This document shows, in pieces, positions 7,318 through 16,400 of a stretch of 46,716 nt of DNA. Both the position numbers and the translations under genes were made by a program. Each line of letters begins with the position of its first letter. The stretch's first letter is position 1. The stretch spans positions 1 through 46,716 of the forward strand of contig CAYXVU010000014.1 of the NCBI GenBank assembly GCA_964468725.1, given 5' to 3'. The notes under the pieces were generated by a model. It did not search any database, was not told the origin of the DNA, and was given only the letters and a program-made list of their open reading frames with translations. The DNA comes from CAYXVU01 sp964468725 (GTDB taxonomy: Bacteria > Acidobacteriota > Blastocatellia > UBA7656).

Positions 7318-9603
7318 TCAAATTCGTTCGACTTCCACTTGCCCATTGATTAGACGAATCGAAACTTCCGGGCGCGCGCCGCTTGCCTGACGGTCAAGAT
7401 GGAGTTGGGTGAAGGGAATGACAATCACTTCCTGCCAGATGCGTTCGAGTTGCGCGAGGCTTTTGCGCTCGTCGGCGAGGCGGGCGGCGAAATAGTGCGG
7501 CAAGTCCGGCGCTAGTTTCACGGAGACGGGTTGCGCGGCTTCGAGGCGCGCTTTGAGAGATTCCAACTTCTCTGAGATGATGCGTTCGGTGGCCTTTTGA
7601 TCGAGCACTTGAAATTCGATGACTTCATCAACCGTCGCCGCCAACGCTTCCGGCAGACCTGCACCGGCTCTCAGTTCGCGGCTCAACCTGCCGGTGCTGG
7701 TGCGGCGTTCGTCGTCGTCATCGCGGCGCGCCGCGAATCCCATCGGCGTCGGTTTGTTGTTTTCTCCTTCGCGCGACAGCGACATAACGACAGTCGTATT
7801 CGAAAGCGATAGCTTGTCGCCTTCGGCATCGGTGAAGAAACCACGTTCGAAGGTTTCCGCTAAAAACTGCTGAACGATAACGTGCGCGAGGTCAATGTTG
7901 CGAAAGTACAAGACCGAATGCGGACTGTCTTCGACCGCTTTGGCCAATTGCCCGCTGCGGTCGCCATAGCCGACATAACCCGGCTCTGCACCGATCAGCC
8001 GCGACATTGACCAATGTTCCGTGAATTGACTCATATCGAACTCGATCATCTTATTGGTCGAACCGTACAAAAACTTTGCCAATGCGGCAGCCGTTTCGTG
8101 TTTGCCGACGCCTTCCGGGCCAACGAAGAGAAAGACGCCGTCCGGCTGTTCGGGACGCAGTTCGAGGCGCAGTTTGGCAATGCGAACGACGCGCGCAATA
8201 TCGCGCGCCGCGCGCGTCTGTCCCGGCACCAAGCTATTAAGAAAATCTTCTAACCGATTGAGCCGTTCGGCAGGGTCTTCATCCAACAGGTCGAGCGGCA
8301 AGCCCGTGCTTTCGGAGAGCGTCTCGGTGATGCACTCGCGGGTAACAATTGCCTCTCCGGCCAACGTCGCTTTGGCAGCGGATTTATCGAGCAGATCGAA
8401 GGCCTTGTCGGGAAAACTGCGAGTATAGAGATAGCGATCCGCCAAATCAATAATCAAGGCGATCATCTCATCGTCAATCTTGACGCTGTGATATTGCTCA
8501 AAGGCGGCGCGCGATTCGATCAGAATGCGGCGTGTCTCTTCGGACGAAGGCTCTTCGATGATGATGGTGCTGAAGCGACGCGCCAGCGCTTCGTCGCGGG
8601 CGATGTATTTGTAGTACTCGGTCAAGGTGGTCGCGCCGATGCAAGTAATGTCGCCTTTGGAAAGCGATGTCTTCAGCAAGTTCGCCACATCGCCGGTTCC
8701 TGAACTGCCCGCGCCCAGCAAGGTGTGCATTTCGTCGAAGAACAGGATCACATCGCCTTCGCGTTTGACATCTTCGAGCAACTGCTTGAGACGTTCTTCG
8801 ATTTCTCCCGCGAATTTGGCGTCTGCCAGCAAGCGCAAGCGCGAGACTTCGAGTATGCGTTTGCCGCGCAAGCGCGCAGGCACATTGCCGTCACACAAGC
8901 GCAGAGCGATGGCTGCGACCAGCGCCGATTTGCCGACGCCGGGTTTGCCGACCAGCAAGGGATTATTCTTCAGTTTGCGACAGAGAGTCTCCAGTACGGC
9001 CATGACCTCTCTTTCGCGTCCGATGAAGGGCTGCACGGTTGCGCCGCGCGATTCTTCGGCTAAGTCGGTACAGAAAAGCGACAAAGCTCCGGCCAGCGGG
9101 CGGGTTGGAATATCAAAAGCCAGTGTCGCTGAGGCGGCGCGACACAACTCGTTTTGCGCAGTCGCCTCGGCTTCAGCCGCTTGCGTTGGCAATCCGGCGA
9201 GCAGATGGTGCGCCGCTTGTTGTAATGCGCCATCCGCGAACAGTTCCGTGACTGACGCTTCGGCGAGCGTCGCTTGTAAGAGGTGAGTCGAGTTGGCCTG
9301 GCCTTTGCCGTCACGGGCGGCCAAACGATGAGCTTCGGCCAGCAAGGCCTGAGTGGCTTTCGGAACTGTGACGCTTTGCGCGGCGGCGGGGTAGCGCGCG
9401 GCCAGCGCATCAAGAGTCGCATGGAGAAGATGCAAATGTTGGTGGCGTGCGACATCCGAAGCCGGTACGTGCGCTTCGAGCAAGGTCAGCAACAGGTGCA
9501 GCGGCGTCAGCACACCGCCGCGCGCCAGTGCGATCTGTTTTGCTTCATCGAAAGCGGCGCGCGCCTGCGCGTCAAGATGGCTTAATAACTCTTCTTTCTG
9601 CAT
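7318..9603 (-). CDS. ClpA-type AAA+ unfoldase with degenerate second ATPase domain
   Basis: 761 residues with the ClpA layout and no ClpB-type M domain. A Clp-N repeat domain occupies about 1-140. D1 has Walker A GKPGVGKS (219-226), pore loop KFAG (263-266), Walker B ILFFDE (286-291) and arginine fingers at 342-343, all intact. D2 (about 455-735) aligns along its length with ClpA but has lost its ATPase residues. Walker A ends in His (GPEGVGKH, 495-502), Walker B Asp-Glu is Arg-Asn (VLYFRN, 564-569), and the sensor-1 Asn, arginine fingers and sensor-2 GAR motif are gone. The D2 pore loop GYVGY is retained. MGF (621-623) sits where ClpA and ClpC carry their ClpP-binding loop. So D1 probably powers unfolding while D2 is structural. 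No clpP lies in the window. The Shine-Dalgarno is poor at ATG 9603. Confidence 0.92.
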   Translation of the reverse strand: MQKEELLSHLDAQARAAFDEAKQIALARGGVLTPLHLLLTLLEAHVPASDVARHQHLHLLHATLDALAARYPAAAQSVTVPKATQALLAEAHRLAARDGKGQANSTHLLQATLAEASVTELFADGALQQAAHHLLAGLPTQAAEAEATAQNELCRAASATLAFDIPTRPLAGALSLFCTDLAEESRGATVQPFIGREREVMAVLETLCRKLKNNPLLVGKPGVGKSALVAAIALRLCDGNVPARLRGKRILEVSRLRLLADAKFAGEIEERLKQLLEDVKREGDVILFFDEMHTLLGAGSSGTGDVANLLKTSLSKGDITCIGATTLTEYYKYIARDEALARRFSTIIIEEPSSEETRRILIESRAAFEQYHSVKIDDEMIALIIDLADRYLYTRSFPDKAFDLLDKSAAKATLAGEAIVTRECITETLSESTGLPLDLLDEDPAERLNRLEDFLNSLVPGQTRAARDIARVVRIAKLRLELRPEQPDGVFLFVGPEGVGKHETAAALAKFLYGSTNKMIEFDMSQFTEHWSMSRLIGAEPGYVGYGDRSGQLAKAVEDSPHSVLYFRNIDLAHVIVQQFLAETFERGFFTDAEGDKLSLSNTTVVMSLSREGENNKPTPMGFAARRDDDDERRTSTGRLSRELRAGAGLPEALAATVDEVIEFQVLDQKATERIISEKLESLKARLEAAQPVSVKLAPDLPHYFAARLADERKSLAQLERIWQEVIVIPFTQLHLDRQASGARPEVSIRLINGQVEVERI

Positions 9604-9671
9604 GCGATTCGTGAGGAAACGCCCTGTGTCTTATCGGCTCTTTCAACTCAGAGCTGCAAGCACCGGCTGAA

Positions 9672-9700
9672 AGCCTATCTTGCTCTGTGAATGCGGTCAA
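9672..9700 (-). promoter_or_regulatory. Possible promoter of the ClpA-like operon
   Basis: On the minus strand TTGACC (9695-9700) is separated by 17 bases from TAGGCT (9672-9677), about 70 bases before the ClpA-like start. The -35 is good and the -10 weak. It lies in the 103-base gap after the DUF6941-like gene, so the Clp gene may be read both from here and from upstream. Confidence 0.28.
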
Positions 9701-9706
9701 CCACCT

Positions 9707-10135
9707 TTATTGAATCGTCTCGGAAGCAACGAGGGCGGGCGCGTCCTGAACCCAAGCAACGTTGAGCAAGCGTTCAGCAAAGAGATTCGAGTTGATAAGC
9801 ATCTGCACGACGTAATCGCCGGGCGCGGGAAAGGTGATGTTGGCGAAGATGGTCACGTTGTCAGCAAACCCGTCGGGCGGGATTTGAAACGGCGAGGGCG
9901 GCGATACGGCTATGGGCTGCCCGCGGTCGGGCGTGAGGATGCGAACTTCGGATAGGTATTGCCCGTCCCCAGACCAGTGATTGAGGATGACCAGTTTGAG
10001 CAGGGTCACAGGCAGTTGCGGAACCTGTATGGAATACAAGACTCCCATCAAACTGAGTTTGTGATTGATCTCCAGCCGCACGTCTTCGCAAAGCAGCGTA
10101 TAGTGCAGTTGTAAATGGGCTAGGGGTTCTAACAT
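9707..10135 (-). CDS. DUF6941-like protein of unknown function
   Basis: 142-residue soluble protein without signal peptide. Near the N-terminus LLCEDVRLEINHKLSLMGVL matches the CDDVR-x-E-x-x-x-K-x-[ST]-L-x-G-x-[YL] pattern I associate with DUF6941. The remainder is beta-rich and ends in an Ig-like strand pair (PAPGDYVVQMLINSNLFAERLLNVAWV), like the 'pressure from a ligand' beta-sandwich in related proteins. Start ATG 10135 is preferred: the GGAAAG at 10145-10150 is nine bases away, whereas the in-frame GTG 10141 would be only three bases away. It is the first gene of a leftward run leading into the ClpA-like gene. No function is established. Confidence 0.65.
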   Translation of the reverse strand: MLEPLAHLQLHYTLLCEDVRLEINHKLSLMGVLYSIQVPQLPVTLLKLVILNHWSGDGQYLSEVRILTPDRGQPIAVSPPSPFQIPPDGFADNVTIFANITFPAPGDYVVQMLINSNLFAERLLNVAWVQDAPALVASETIQ

Positions 10136-10360
10136 GCGCACTCGCTTTCCAATGGACGGCTTACTATCTCATGCGCGCCGCAGAGGGGCAAGCGGCGGGG
10201 CTGAGCGCCGTTTGGTTCGCCACAAAATCTTGGCAGGTTCGCTAACCATTCTTCTGCGGCGCGCGCTCCCTTGCCCGATTCGTTCGGGAGGAAGCCTCTG
10301 CTATGTGAGCCATGAAATGCTGGGTGAATTCGGCGGGGTGATAGGCTAAGCCAGGCGATA
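10136..10360. other. Gene-free spacer (332 bases with the adjoining terminator region)
   Basis: Between the DUF6941-like gene and the Tyr/Arg/Asp-rich gene (10136-10467). The right part holds the terminator at 10361-10402. Just beyond it (about 10406-10435) is a second imperfect hairpin with arms ATTGGAAGCC and GGCTCCCAAT. In the left part I see no convincing ORF, promoter or RNA gene. Confidence 0.5.
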
Positions 10361-10402
10361 GAAAAAAAACGGGTGACGAAAAAGCCCCTGATTCGTCACC
10401 CG
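10361..10402 (-). terminator. Intrinsic terminator of the Tyr/Arg/Asp-rich gene
   Basis: An 11-base perfect stem (10370-10380 with 10392-10402; arms CGGGTGACGAA and TTCGTCACCCG) with an 11-base loop is followed on the minus strand by eight T residues (the A-run 10362-10369). It lies about 65 bases past the stop of the leftward gene at 10468, and its orientation fits only that gene. Confidence 0.9.
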
Positions 10403-10467
10403 CTCGATTGGAAGCCCGCTTGCACAGGCTCCCAATTCAATCAAGAAAGTATTCGGTCACGCTCTTC

Positions 10468-11316
10468 TTAAAATGGCCAGGGAAACGGAAATGGTCGGCG
10501 CGAAGAGTTGCCGTTGCGGCCTCGCCGATAGCCCTCATCATAGCCGCGTCGGAAGCCGTCCCGATACGCCTGTTTATATTGGTCGCGGTTGCCATATTCC
10601 GAGCGATAGCCGTGCGTGCCGTCGCGGTACTCGCGCCAGTCGTCTACATCGTAGTCTTGACGGCGATTGCGATCTTCCTCACCGCGTCGCAACCCATCAC
10701 GATAGCCATTCTCCTGCGCGATGCGATAGACCGAGTTGCGGTCATAGCGACCATTACGGTAATCGTCATTGTCATAGCGGTCATTGCGCCGATAGCGATC
10801 ATCGCGGCCATAACGGTCATCATAGTACCCTTGATTGCGACTGTCCCAATTGTGACCATAGACATTGCGGAAACTGTCGCCGAGAATGCGTTCGGCATCG
10901 CGACGCTCATAGCGGCAATTCTTATTCGATTGGCCTTCTTTCCAGCCGAGTTCATAGCCTTTGCGATAGTAATCGCGATAGACGTTGCGGTCGCCCATCC
11001 AATTCAAATAGCCGGTCACGTCGTTGCGGTAGCCCGGCGCATCATCGTGATCAACTCGATAGCCGCGCTCGCGCGCATACCGCGCTTCCGGGTAGGCATA
11101 TTGATAAGCAAAGATGAAGGCATACTCTTTGGTGCGATCCTTGTCCCAATAGCCGCGATAATTGCGGTCACCATAGTTGCCATCGCGGTTGCGATGGTCG
11201 CGGTAGCGATCATCGCGGTACTGCGCCTGAGCCGTTGTGGTGGCCAAGCTGAGAGCAAACAGCGCGGTCAGCAGGAATGCGCCGCTCGCGCGCTTGATTA
11301 ATCGGTTCCGGTTCAT
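10468..11316 (-). CDS. Exported low-complexity Tyr/Arg/Asp-rich protein
   Basis: 282-residue product starting at ATG 11316 behind a purine run (GGGGGGAAG). A clear signal peptide (residues 1-32, cleavage after AQA) leads into a strongly hydrophilic chain rich in Tyr, Arg, Asp, Asn and Gly. Three places carry a YxxGxxxGxxxG-like pattern: YRKGYELGWKEGQ, GYRDGLRRGEEDR and YRDGFRRGYDEGYRRG. The middle part is nearly pure (R/N/D)-D-(D/R)-Y-R repeats, and the protein ends in PFPFPWPF. No known domain was recognised. It is probably secreted or periplasmic, and similar YRDG-type proteins are common as hypotheticals in this sort of genome. The opposite strand carries a 297-codon open frame, but that is an artefact of the repetitive codons. 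The signal peptide and downstream terminator support the minus strand. Confidence 0.8.
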   Translation of the reverse strand: MNRNRLIKRASGAFLLTALFALSLATTTAQAQYRDDRYRDHRNRDGNYGDRNYRGYWDKDRTKEYAFIFAYQYAYPEARYARERGYRVDHDDAPGYRNDVTGYLNWMGDRNVYRDYYRKGYELGWKEGQSNKNCRYERRDAERILGDSFRNVYGHNWDSRNQGYYDDRYGRDDRYRRNDRYDNDDYRNGRYDRNSVYRIAQENGYRDGLRRGEEDRNRRQDYDVDDWREYRDGTHGYRSEYGNRDQYKQAYRDGFRRGYDEGYRRGRNGNSSRRPFPFPWPF

Positions 11317-11583
11317 CTGGCTTCCCCCCTGTTTCTTCTTCGAGAAATTAGTAACAGCTTCATTCGACCATCACGTAACAATCCTCGTGCCAAAGGCGGC
11401 CTGCGCAATCTCCCTCTAAAAGCCTTGCGAAAAGAACAGTTACAAACAATGGGTGGGCAGTCAGCCCCGCAGGCGCGCGGCGATTCGTGCCCGAATTCCG
11501 AAAGCCTTTCAACCATATGGGGTAAGCGAGGACGGGCGGGTTGTACCCGCTCAAAGAAAGTCTCCTTCACCCAACCGGATAAG

Positions 11584-11612
11584 TTGACGCTCCTGCACGC
11601 GAACCTTATGAT
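11584..11612 (+). promoter_or_regulatory. Strong predicted promoter of the DUF47-PiT operon
   Basis: TTGACG (11584-11589) and TATGAT (11607-11612) are separated by exactly 17 bases, each hexamer 5/6 to the sigma70 consensus. Transcription would start near 11619, giving a leader of about 60 bases before ATG 11682. Confidence 0.65.
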
Positions 11613-11629
11613 GTAACCTCTTTGTAACG
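11612..11629 (+). promoter_or_regulatory. Tandem TGTAAC repeats, possible operator or Pho-box-like site
   Basis: TGTAACC (11612-11618), a 4-base spacer, then TGTAACG (11623-11629) give two 7-base direct repeats with an 11-base period, the geometry of PhoB boxes. The repeats lie over the predicted start point and not upstream of the -10, so a repressor or autoregulator would fit equally well. The phosphate-transport context is suggestive; binding is not shown. Confidence 0.4.
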
Positions 11630-11681
11630 ACCGTATGAAAAAAACCTGAAATCAGTGATAGCGCCGATCTATGGAGGCAAA

Positions 11682-12296
11682 ATGATTCGCCTGTTGCCAA
11701 AAGAAGAAAAGTATTTCGACCTCATGAACCAACTCGCCGCGCGGGTGCGCGAAGGCGGCGAAACCTTCGTCAGCCTCTTTCGTGACTATCAGAATCGCGC
11801 CGAATATGTGGAGAAGATCAAGGCGCTCGAACGCGCGTCGGATGAAGTGGTCGCGGAGATTACCAAGAAGCTCAATTCGACCTTCATCACGCCCATTGAC
11901 CGCGAAGATATTTATCTGCTGGTCACCGAACTCGACGATGTCATTGATCTGATCAACGACATCGCGCGCCGATTCGAGATTTACGATATTCACACGCCGC
12001 GACCTGATTCGAAAGCCATTGCCGAAGTTCTCAATCGGGCAACCCTCGAACTCAAAGATGCCTTCACCCTGCTCGAACGCAGTCAAGAGGTCGGCGACCA
12101 CTGCCGCAAAATTCGCTCGCTCGAAAAAGAGGCCGACGCCCTCTACCGCGACGCCGTGCAGACCCTCTTCAAAGAAGAGAAGGACGCCGTCGAAGTCGTC
12201 AAATGGATGTCCATCTATGAAGCATTAGAAAATTCCATAGACCGCTGCAAAGATGTAGCCGAAGTGCTTGAAGCCGTCGTAGTCAAAAACAAGTAG
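11682..12296 (+). CDS. DUF47-family PhoU-like protein
   Basis: 204-residue helical cytoplasmic protein. ATG 11682 is chosen for the GGAGG at 11673-11677; an upstream GTG at 11655 in the same frame lacks a site. The sequence has the PhoU-like DUF47 pattern: RLLPKEEKYFDL at the N-terminus, then heptad-rich helices. Metal-binding type motifs include ITPIDREDIYLLVTELDDVID (about residues 74-94), a duplicated EKEADALYRDAV segment and a C-terminal DRCKDVAEVLEAVVVK. Members are encoded next to PiT carriers and are thought to regulate or assist phosphate uptake. Here the PiT gene follows after 16 bases, which makes an operon nearly certain. Confidence 0.93.
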   Translation: MIRLLPKEEKYFDLMNQLAARVREGGETFVSLFRDYQNRAEYVEKIKALERASDEVVAEITKKLNSTFITPIDREDIYLLVTELDDVIDLINDIARRFEIYDIHTPRPDSKAIAEVLNRATLELKDAFTLLERSQEVGDHCRKIRSLEKEADALYRDAVQTLFKEEKDAVEVVKWMSIYEALENSIDRCKDVAEVLEAVVVKNK

Positions 12297-12312
12297 AGCG
12301 GAGGTAGCTCGG

Positions 12313-13350
12313 ATGACGACGCTGATGGCGTTTGTCGTGTTCATTATCATCGTTGCCCTCATTTTCGATTACGTCAACGGCTTTCACGACGCTGCGAACT
12401 CGATTGCTACAGTCGTTTCTACACGTGTCTTGTCGCCCGGCGTGGCGGTCTTTTGGGCAGCCTTCTTTAATTTCATCGCCTTCCTCTTCTTCGGCACCCG
12501 CGTTGCCAAAACCGTCGGCGGCGACATGGTCAACATCAAAGTGATTGACGAAAGTATGTTCGCCAACGTCCGGCTATGGGTTTTGCTCTGCGGCGTGACG
12601 GGCGCGATTATCTGGAATCTCATCACTTGGTATTACGGTCTGCCGTCGAGTTCTTCGCATGCGCTAGTGGGCGGTTATGCCGGAGCGGCGTTGGCGGCCT
12701 ATCGCAGTTTCGATGGTTTGTTTATCGCCGCCGGATGGATCAAGACGCTCTCCTTCATCGTGCTATCGCCGCTTATCGGTATGCTGATGGGCTACGCCTT
12801 GATGCTGGCCATCTTGTGGATCTTTCGGCGGCGCGCGCCGGATCGCGTAGACAAACTCTTCCGCAAACTGCAACTGGTATCAGCCGCGCTCTTCAGCCTC
12901 GGTCACGGCGGCAACGATGCACAAAAGACGATGGGCATCATCGCCGCCGTATTGGTTGCTTCCAACATCAATGCGAACGCAGCTCGTGAAATCCCGTTGT
13001 GGGTCGTTCTCACTTGTCACGCGGCTATCGGATTGGGCACCTTGTCGGGCGGTTGGCGCATCGTGCGCACCATGGGGTCGCGGCTGACGAAGCTCAAACC
13101 GGTCGGGGGCTTTGCGGCTGAAACATCGGGCGCCTTGGCGTTATTTATGTCAACCTTCGCAGGTATCCCGGTCAGCACCACGCACACCATCACGGGCGGC
13201 ATCGTCGGTGTCGGCGCGACGCGCAGGTTATCGGCTGTGCGGTGGGGCGTGGCGCGCACGGTCGTTTGGGCGTGGGTGCTGACGATTCCGATGTCGGGAC
13301 TCATCGCCGCACTCTTCTTTTGGGCAGTCGAACTCTTCTATCGCCTCTGA
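12313..13350 (+). CDS. pit: PiT-family inorganic phosphate transporter
   Basis: 345-residue inner-membrane carrier moving phosphate (as a metal-phosphate complex or with a cation). It has about ten hydrophobic segments and the duplicated PiT signatures NGFHDAANSIAT (residues 22-33) and GHGGNDAQKTMGI (about 197-209). The second half repeats the pattern SGALALFMSTFAGIPVSTTHT with the typical STTHT motif. ATG 12313 follows GGAGG (12300-12304) at eight bases. It is the second gene of the DUF47-PiT operon. The length is shorter than E. coli PitA, as is usual for the DUF47-linked branch. Confidence 0.95.
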   Translation: MTTLMAFVVFIIIVALIFDYVNGFHDAANSIATVVSTRVLSPGVAVFWAAFFNFIAFLFFGTRVAKTVGGDMVNIKVIDESMFANVRLWVLLCGVTGAIIWNLITWYYGLPSSSSHALVGGYAGAALAAYRSFDGLFIAAGWIKTLSFIVLSPLIGMLMGYALMLAILWIFRRRAPDRVDKLFRKLQLVSAALFSLGHGGNDAQKTMGIIAAVLVASNINANAAREIPLWVVLTCHAAIGLGTLSGGWRIVRTMGSRLTKLKPVGGFAAETSGALALFMSTFAGIPVSTTHTITGGIVGVGATRRLSAVRWGVARTVVWAWVLTIPMSGLIAALFFWAVELFYRL

Positions 13351-13463
13351 ATGCAGCGGCGCAAATCTGCTGACCTCTTCGCCATATGGCTTTCTTTCAG
13401 CGCCAGTGCTAAGTTATCCGGCGCAGTGTGCCCGCCCAGCTTTCGCATACAACGGAGGACGCT

Positions 13464-16400
13464 ATGACGTATTGGAAAAAACTCTTTGTCTACGCGCTTG
13501 CCGCTGGTTTGCTGGCCGTATCGCTTGTGCCTCAGACCGTCGCGCAAACGCCGAATTCGCCCGCCGCACTACCGATCTTTGCCGAACCGGCAATTTCACC
13601 GGATCGCTCGGAAATCGCTTTCGCTTCGGGCGGCGACCTGTGGACGGTTCCGGCAACCGGCGGCGAAGCGCGACTGTTGGTCGCCCATCCGGCCAACGAG
13701 TTGCGTCCTCTCTATTCGCCCGATGGTCGGCAACTGGCCTTCATCTCCACCCGCACAGGCAATGGTGACATCTATGTTTTGACCTTGGAGACGGGCGACC
13801 TCAGACGCCTGACCTTTGATGATAGCAACGACCAGCTTGACGGTTGGTCACGCGACGGGAAATGGATTTACTTCTCGTCAAGCAGCCGCGACATCTCCGG
13901 CATGAACGATGTCTTTCGCGTCCGCGTCGAAGGCGGCACGCCGATGCAAGTGAGCGCCGACCGCTACACCAATGAGTTCTTCTCTGCGCCCTCGCCGGAC
14001 GGACGTTCGCTCGCCTTTACGGCGCGCGGCATCGCTTCGAGTCAGTGGTGGCGCAAAGGGCACAGCCATATTGACGAGAGCGAAATCTGGGTGCTGCGCG
14101 ACGACGCAACTCCGGCTTATGAGCGCATTACCGAAGGCGGCGCAAAAGAATTGTGGCCGATGTGGAGCAGCGATGGAAACACCCTATTTTATATTTCGGA
14201 CAAAAGCGGCGCGCAGAATATCTGGTCGCGTCCGCTGCGCGGAGCCGCAAAGCCCATCACCAAATTCCGCGATGGGCGCGTCCTTTGGCCGACGCTCTCT
14301 TACGATGGTAAGACGATGGTCTTCGAGCGCAACTTCGCCATCTGGAAGCTCGACACCGCGAGTGGCCAAGCCAGCGAAATTCGCATCACACGACGCGGCG
14401 CGCCGACTGCTCCTGCCGTCGAACACCTGCGACTAACCGACGGCTTTCAAGAGTTCGCGCTCTCGCCGGATGGCAAAAAAGTCGCCTTCCGGGCGCGCGG
14501 CGAAATCTTTGCCGCGTCCGCCAAAGACGGCGGCGATGCGGCGCGCGTCACCACCAGCCTTGCTAATGAATATCAAGTTGCGTGGTCGCCCGACAGTCGC
14601 AAACTCGTCTATGTCTCCGACCGCGAGCCGACGCCGCACCTCTACCTCTACGACTTCACGACCAACAGCGAAACCCAGCTCACACGTGACGTAAAGGCCG
14701 ACGCCGCGCCGTGCTTTTCGCCTGATGGCAAACTCATTGCCTTTCAGCGCGACGCCAAACAGTTGATCGTCCTCGATACGGATTCGAAACAAGAACGTGT
14801 CGTGGCGACTGGAACCTTTGAGAGGCCGCCGATCAATTCGACGCGCACCTTTGTCTGGTCGCCCGATAGCAAATGGATCGCTTTCATGTCGTCAGGGATG
14901 CGCGCCTTCACCAATATCCACGTTGTTCCCGCAGCCGGTGGCGAAAGCAAGCCGATCAGTTTTCTTGCTAACTCCTTTGTCAACACCGTGTCGTGGAGTC
15001 CTGACGGCACCTTCATCCTCTTCGACACCTCACAACGCACCGAAGATGGGCGGGTTGCACGCGTAGATTTGTTGCCGCGCACTCCGAAGTTCCGCGAAGA
15101 CCAATTCCGCGATCTCTTCAAAGAAGAAGTGCCGCGCAGAACGCCCCCGCCAAGCGCGCCAGCAGCGCCAGCGCCCAGCGCCGAGGCTGCGGACGAGAAG
15201 AAGCCAAGCGGTAAAAAGGTCGAAGTCGTCTTCGAAGGCATTCGACAACGCCTTGCGCTGCTGCCGACGGGAGTTGATGTCGGCTATCACACCATCAGTC
15301 CGGATGGGAAATGGTTGTTGATGATCGCCGGAGCCGAAGGGCAACAGAATCTCTATATCTATTCGCTTGATGAACTATCGCGCGAGCCAGCCGTGTCGCG
15401 GCAACTGACCTCAACGGCGGGCTTCAAAAACTACGCGCAGTTTTCGCCCGATAGCAAAGAGGTTTTCTACCTCGAACAGGGGCGGATCAACGTCGTCGCT
15501 CTCGACACCCGCGCGCCGCGTCCGCTGGCGCTGACGGCAGAGATGGATGTGGACTTTGCGCGCGAGAAGCTACAGGTCTTTCAACAGGCGTGGGGCTACA
15601 TGCGCGATTACTTCTATGACCCCAACTATCATGGTGCAGACTGGAATGGGGTGCGCGCAGAATACGAGCCGCGCATTGCCGGTTCCGGCACCGCCGACGA
15701 GATGCGTCGGTTGCTGAATCTGATGGTTGGCGAATTGAATGCGTCGCACCTCGGCGCTTCACCGCCTTTCGGAGGGGCGCAGAATTCGACCGGCAAACTG
15801 GGACTGCGCTTTGATCGCAGTGAGTATGAGAGCAGCGGGCGCTTGAAGATCACGGAAATCATCCCGCTCAGCCCCGCAGCCATTGCCGGTACGGTCAAGG
15901 TGGGCGATTACCTGCTCGCCGTTGAAGGCAAGACATTATCAAGCGACGCGAATCTCGATGAGCAACTCAGTTACAAAATCAACCGGCGCACCACCATCAC
16001 GGTCGCCGCATCGGCGGATGGCGCAGCGAAGCGCGAAGTGGTCTTGCGCCCGGTTAGCACAGGCACAGAGAAGGGGCTGCTCTATCGCGCCTGGGTCGAA
16101 AGCCGCCGCGAGTATGTCGCGCGAGTGAGCAACGGGCGATTGGGATATGTGCATATGCCCGATATGTCCGCCGGGTCGCTGGCGCAGTTGTATGTTGATC
16201 TCGATGTCGAAAACCATGCGCGCGAAGGCGTCGTCATTGACATTCGCAATAACAATGGCGGCTTCGTCAATGCCTATGCGATTGACGTTTTCGCACGACG
16301 CGGTTATATGACGATGACGCGACGCGGGTTTTCCGATGCTCCAGCGCGGTCGTCGCTCGGCCAGCGGGCGTTGGAGTTGCCGACGATACTGGTCATCAAC

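Larger units (their letters stand above)
11317..11681. other. 365-base divergent intergenic region
   Basis: Separates the leftward Tyr/Arg/Asp-rich gene from the rightward phosphate-transport pair. It holds the promoter and repeats listed separately at 11584-11629. Between about 11330 and 11580 I found no convincing ORF, RNA gene or hairpin, and no clear promoter for the leftward gene. Confidence 0.5.

Noticed and set aside
10408..11301. 297-codon rightward open frame rich in Ile, Val and Ala
   Set aside because: It is the complement of the Tyr/Arg/Asp-rich secreted gene, whose repetitive codons keep several frames open. It has no ribosome site, and the minus-strand frame has a signal peptide, a Shine-Dalgarno and a terminator.
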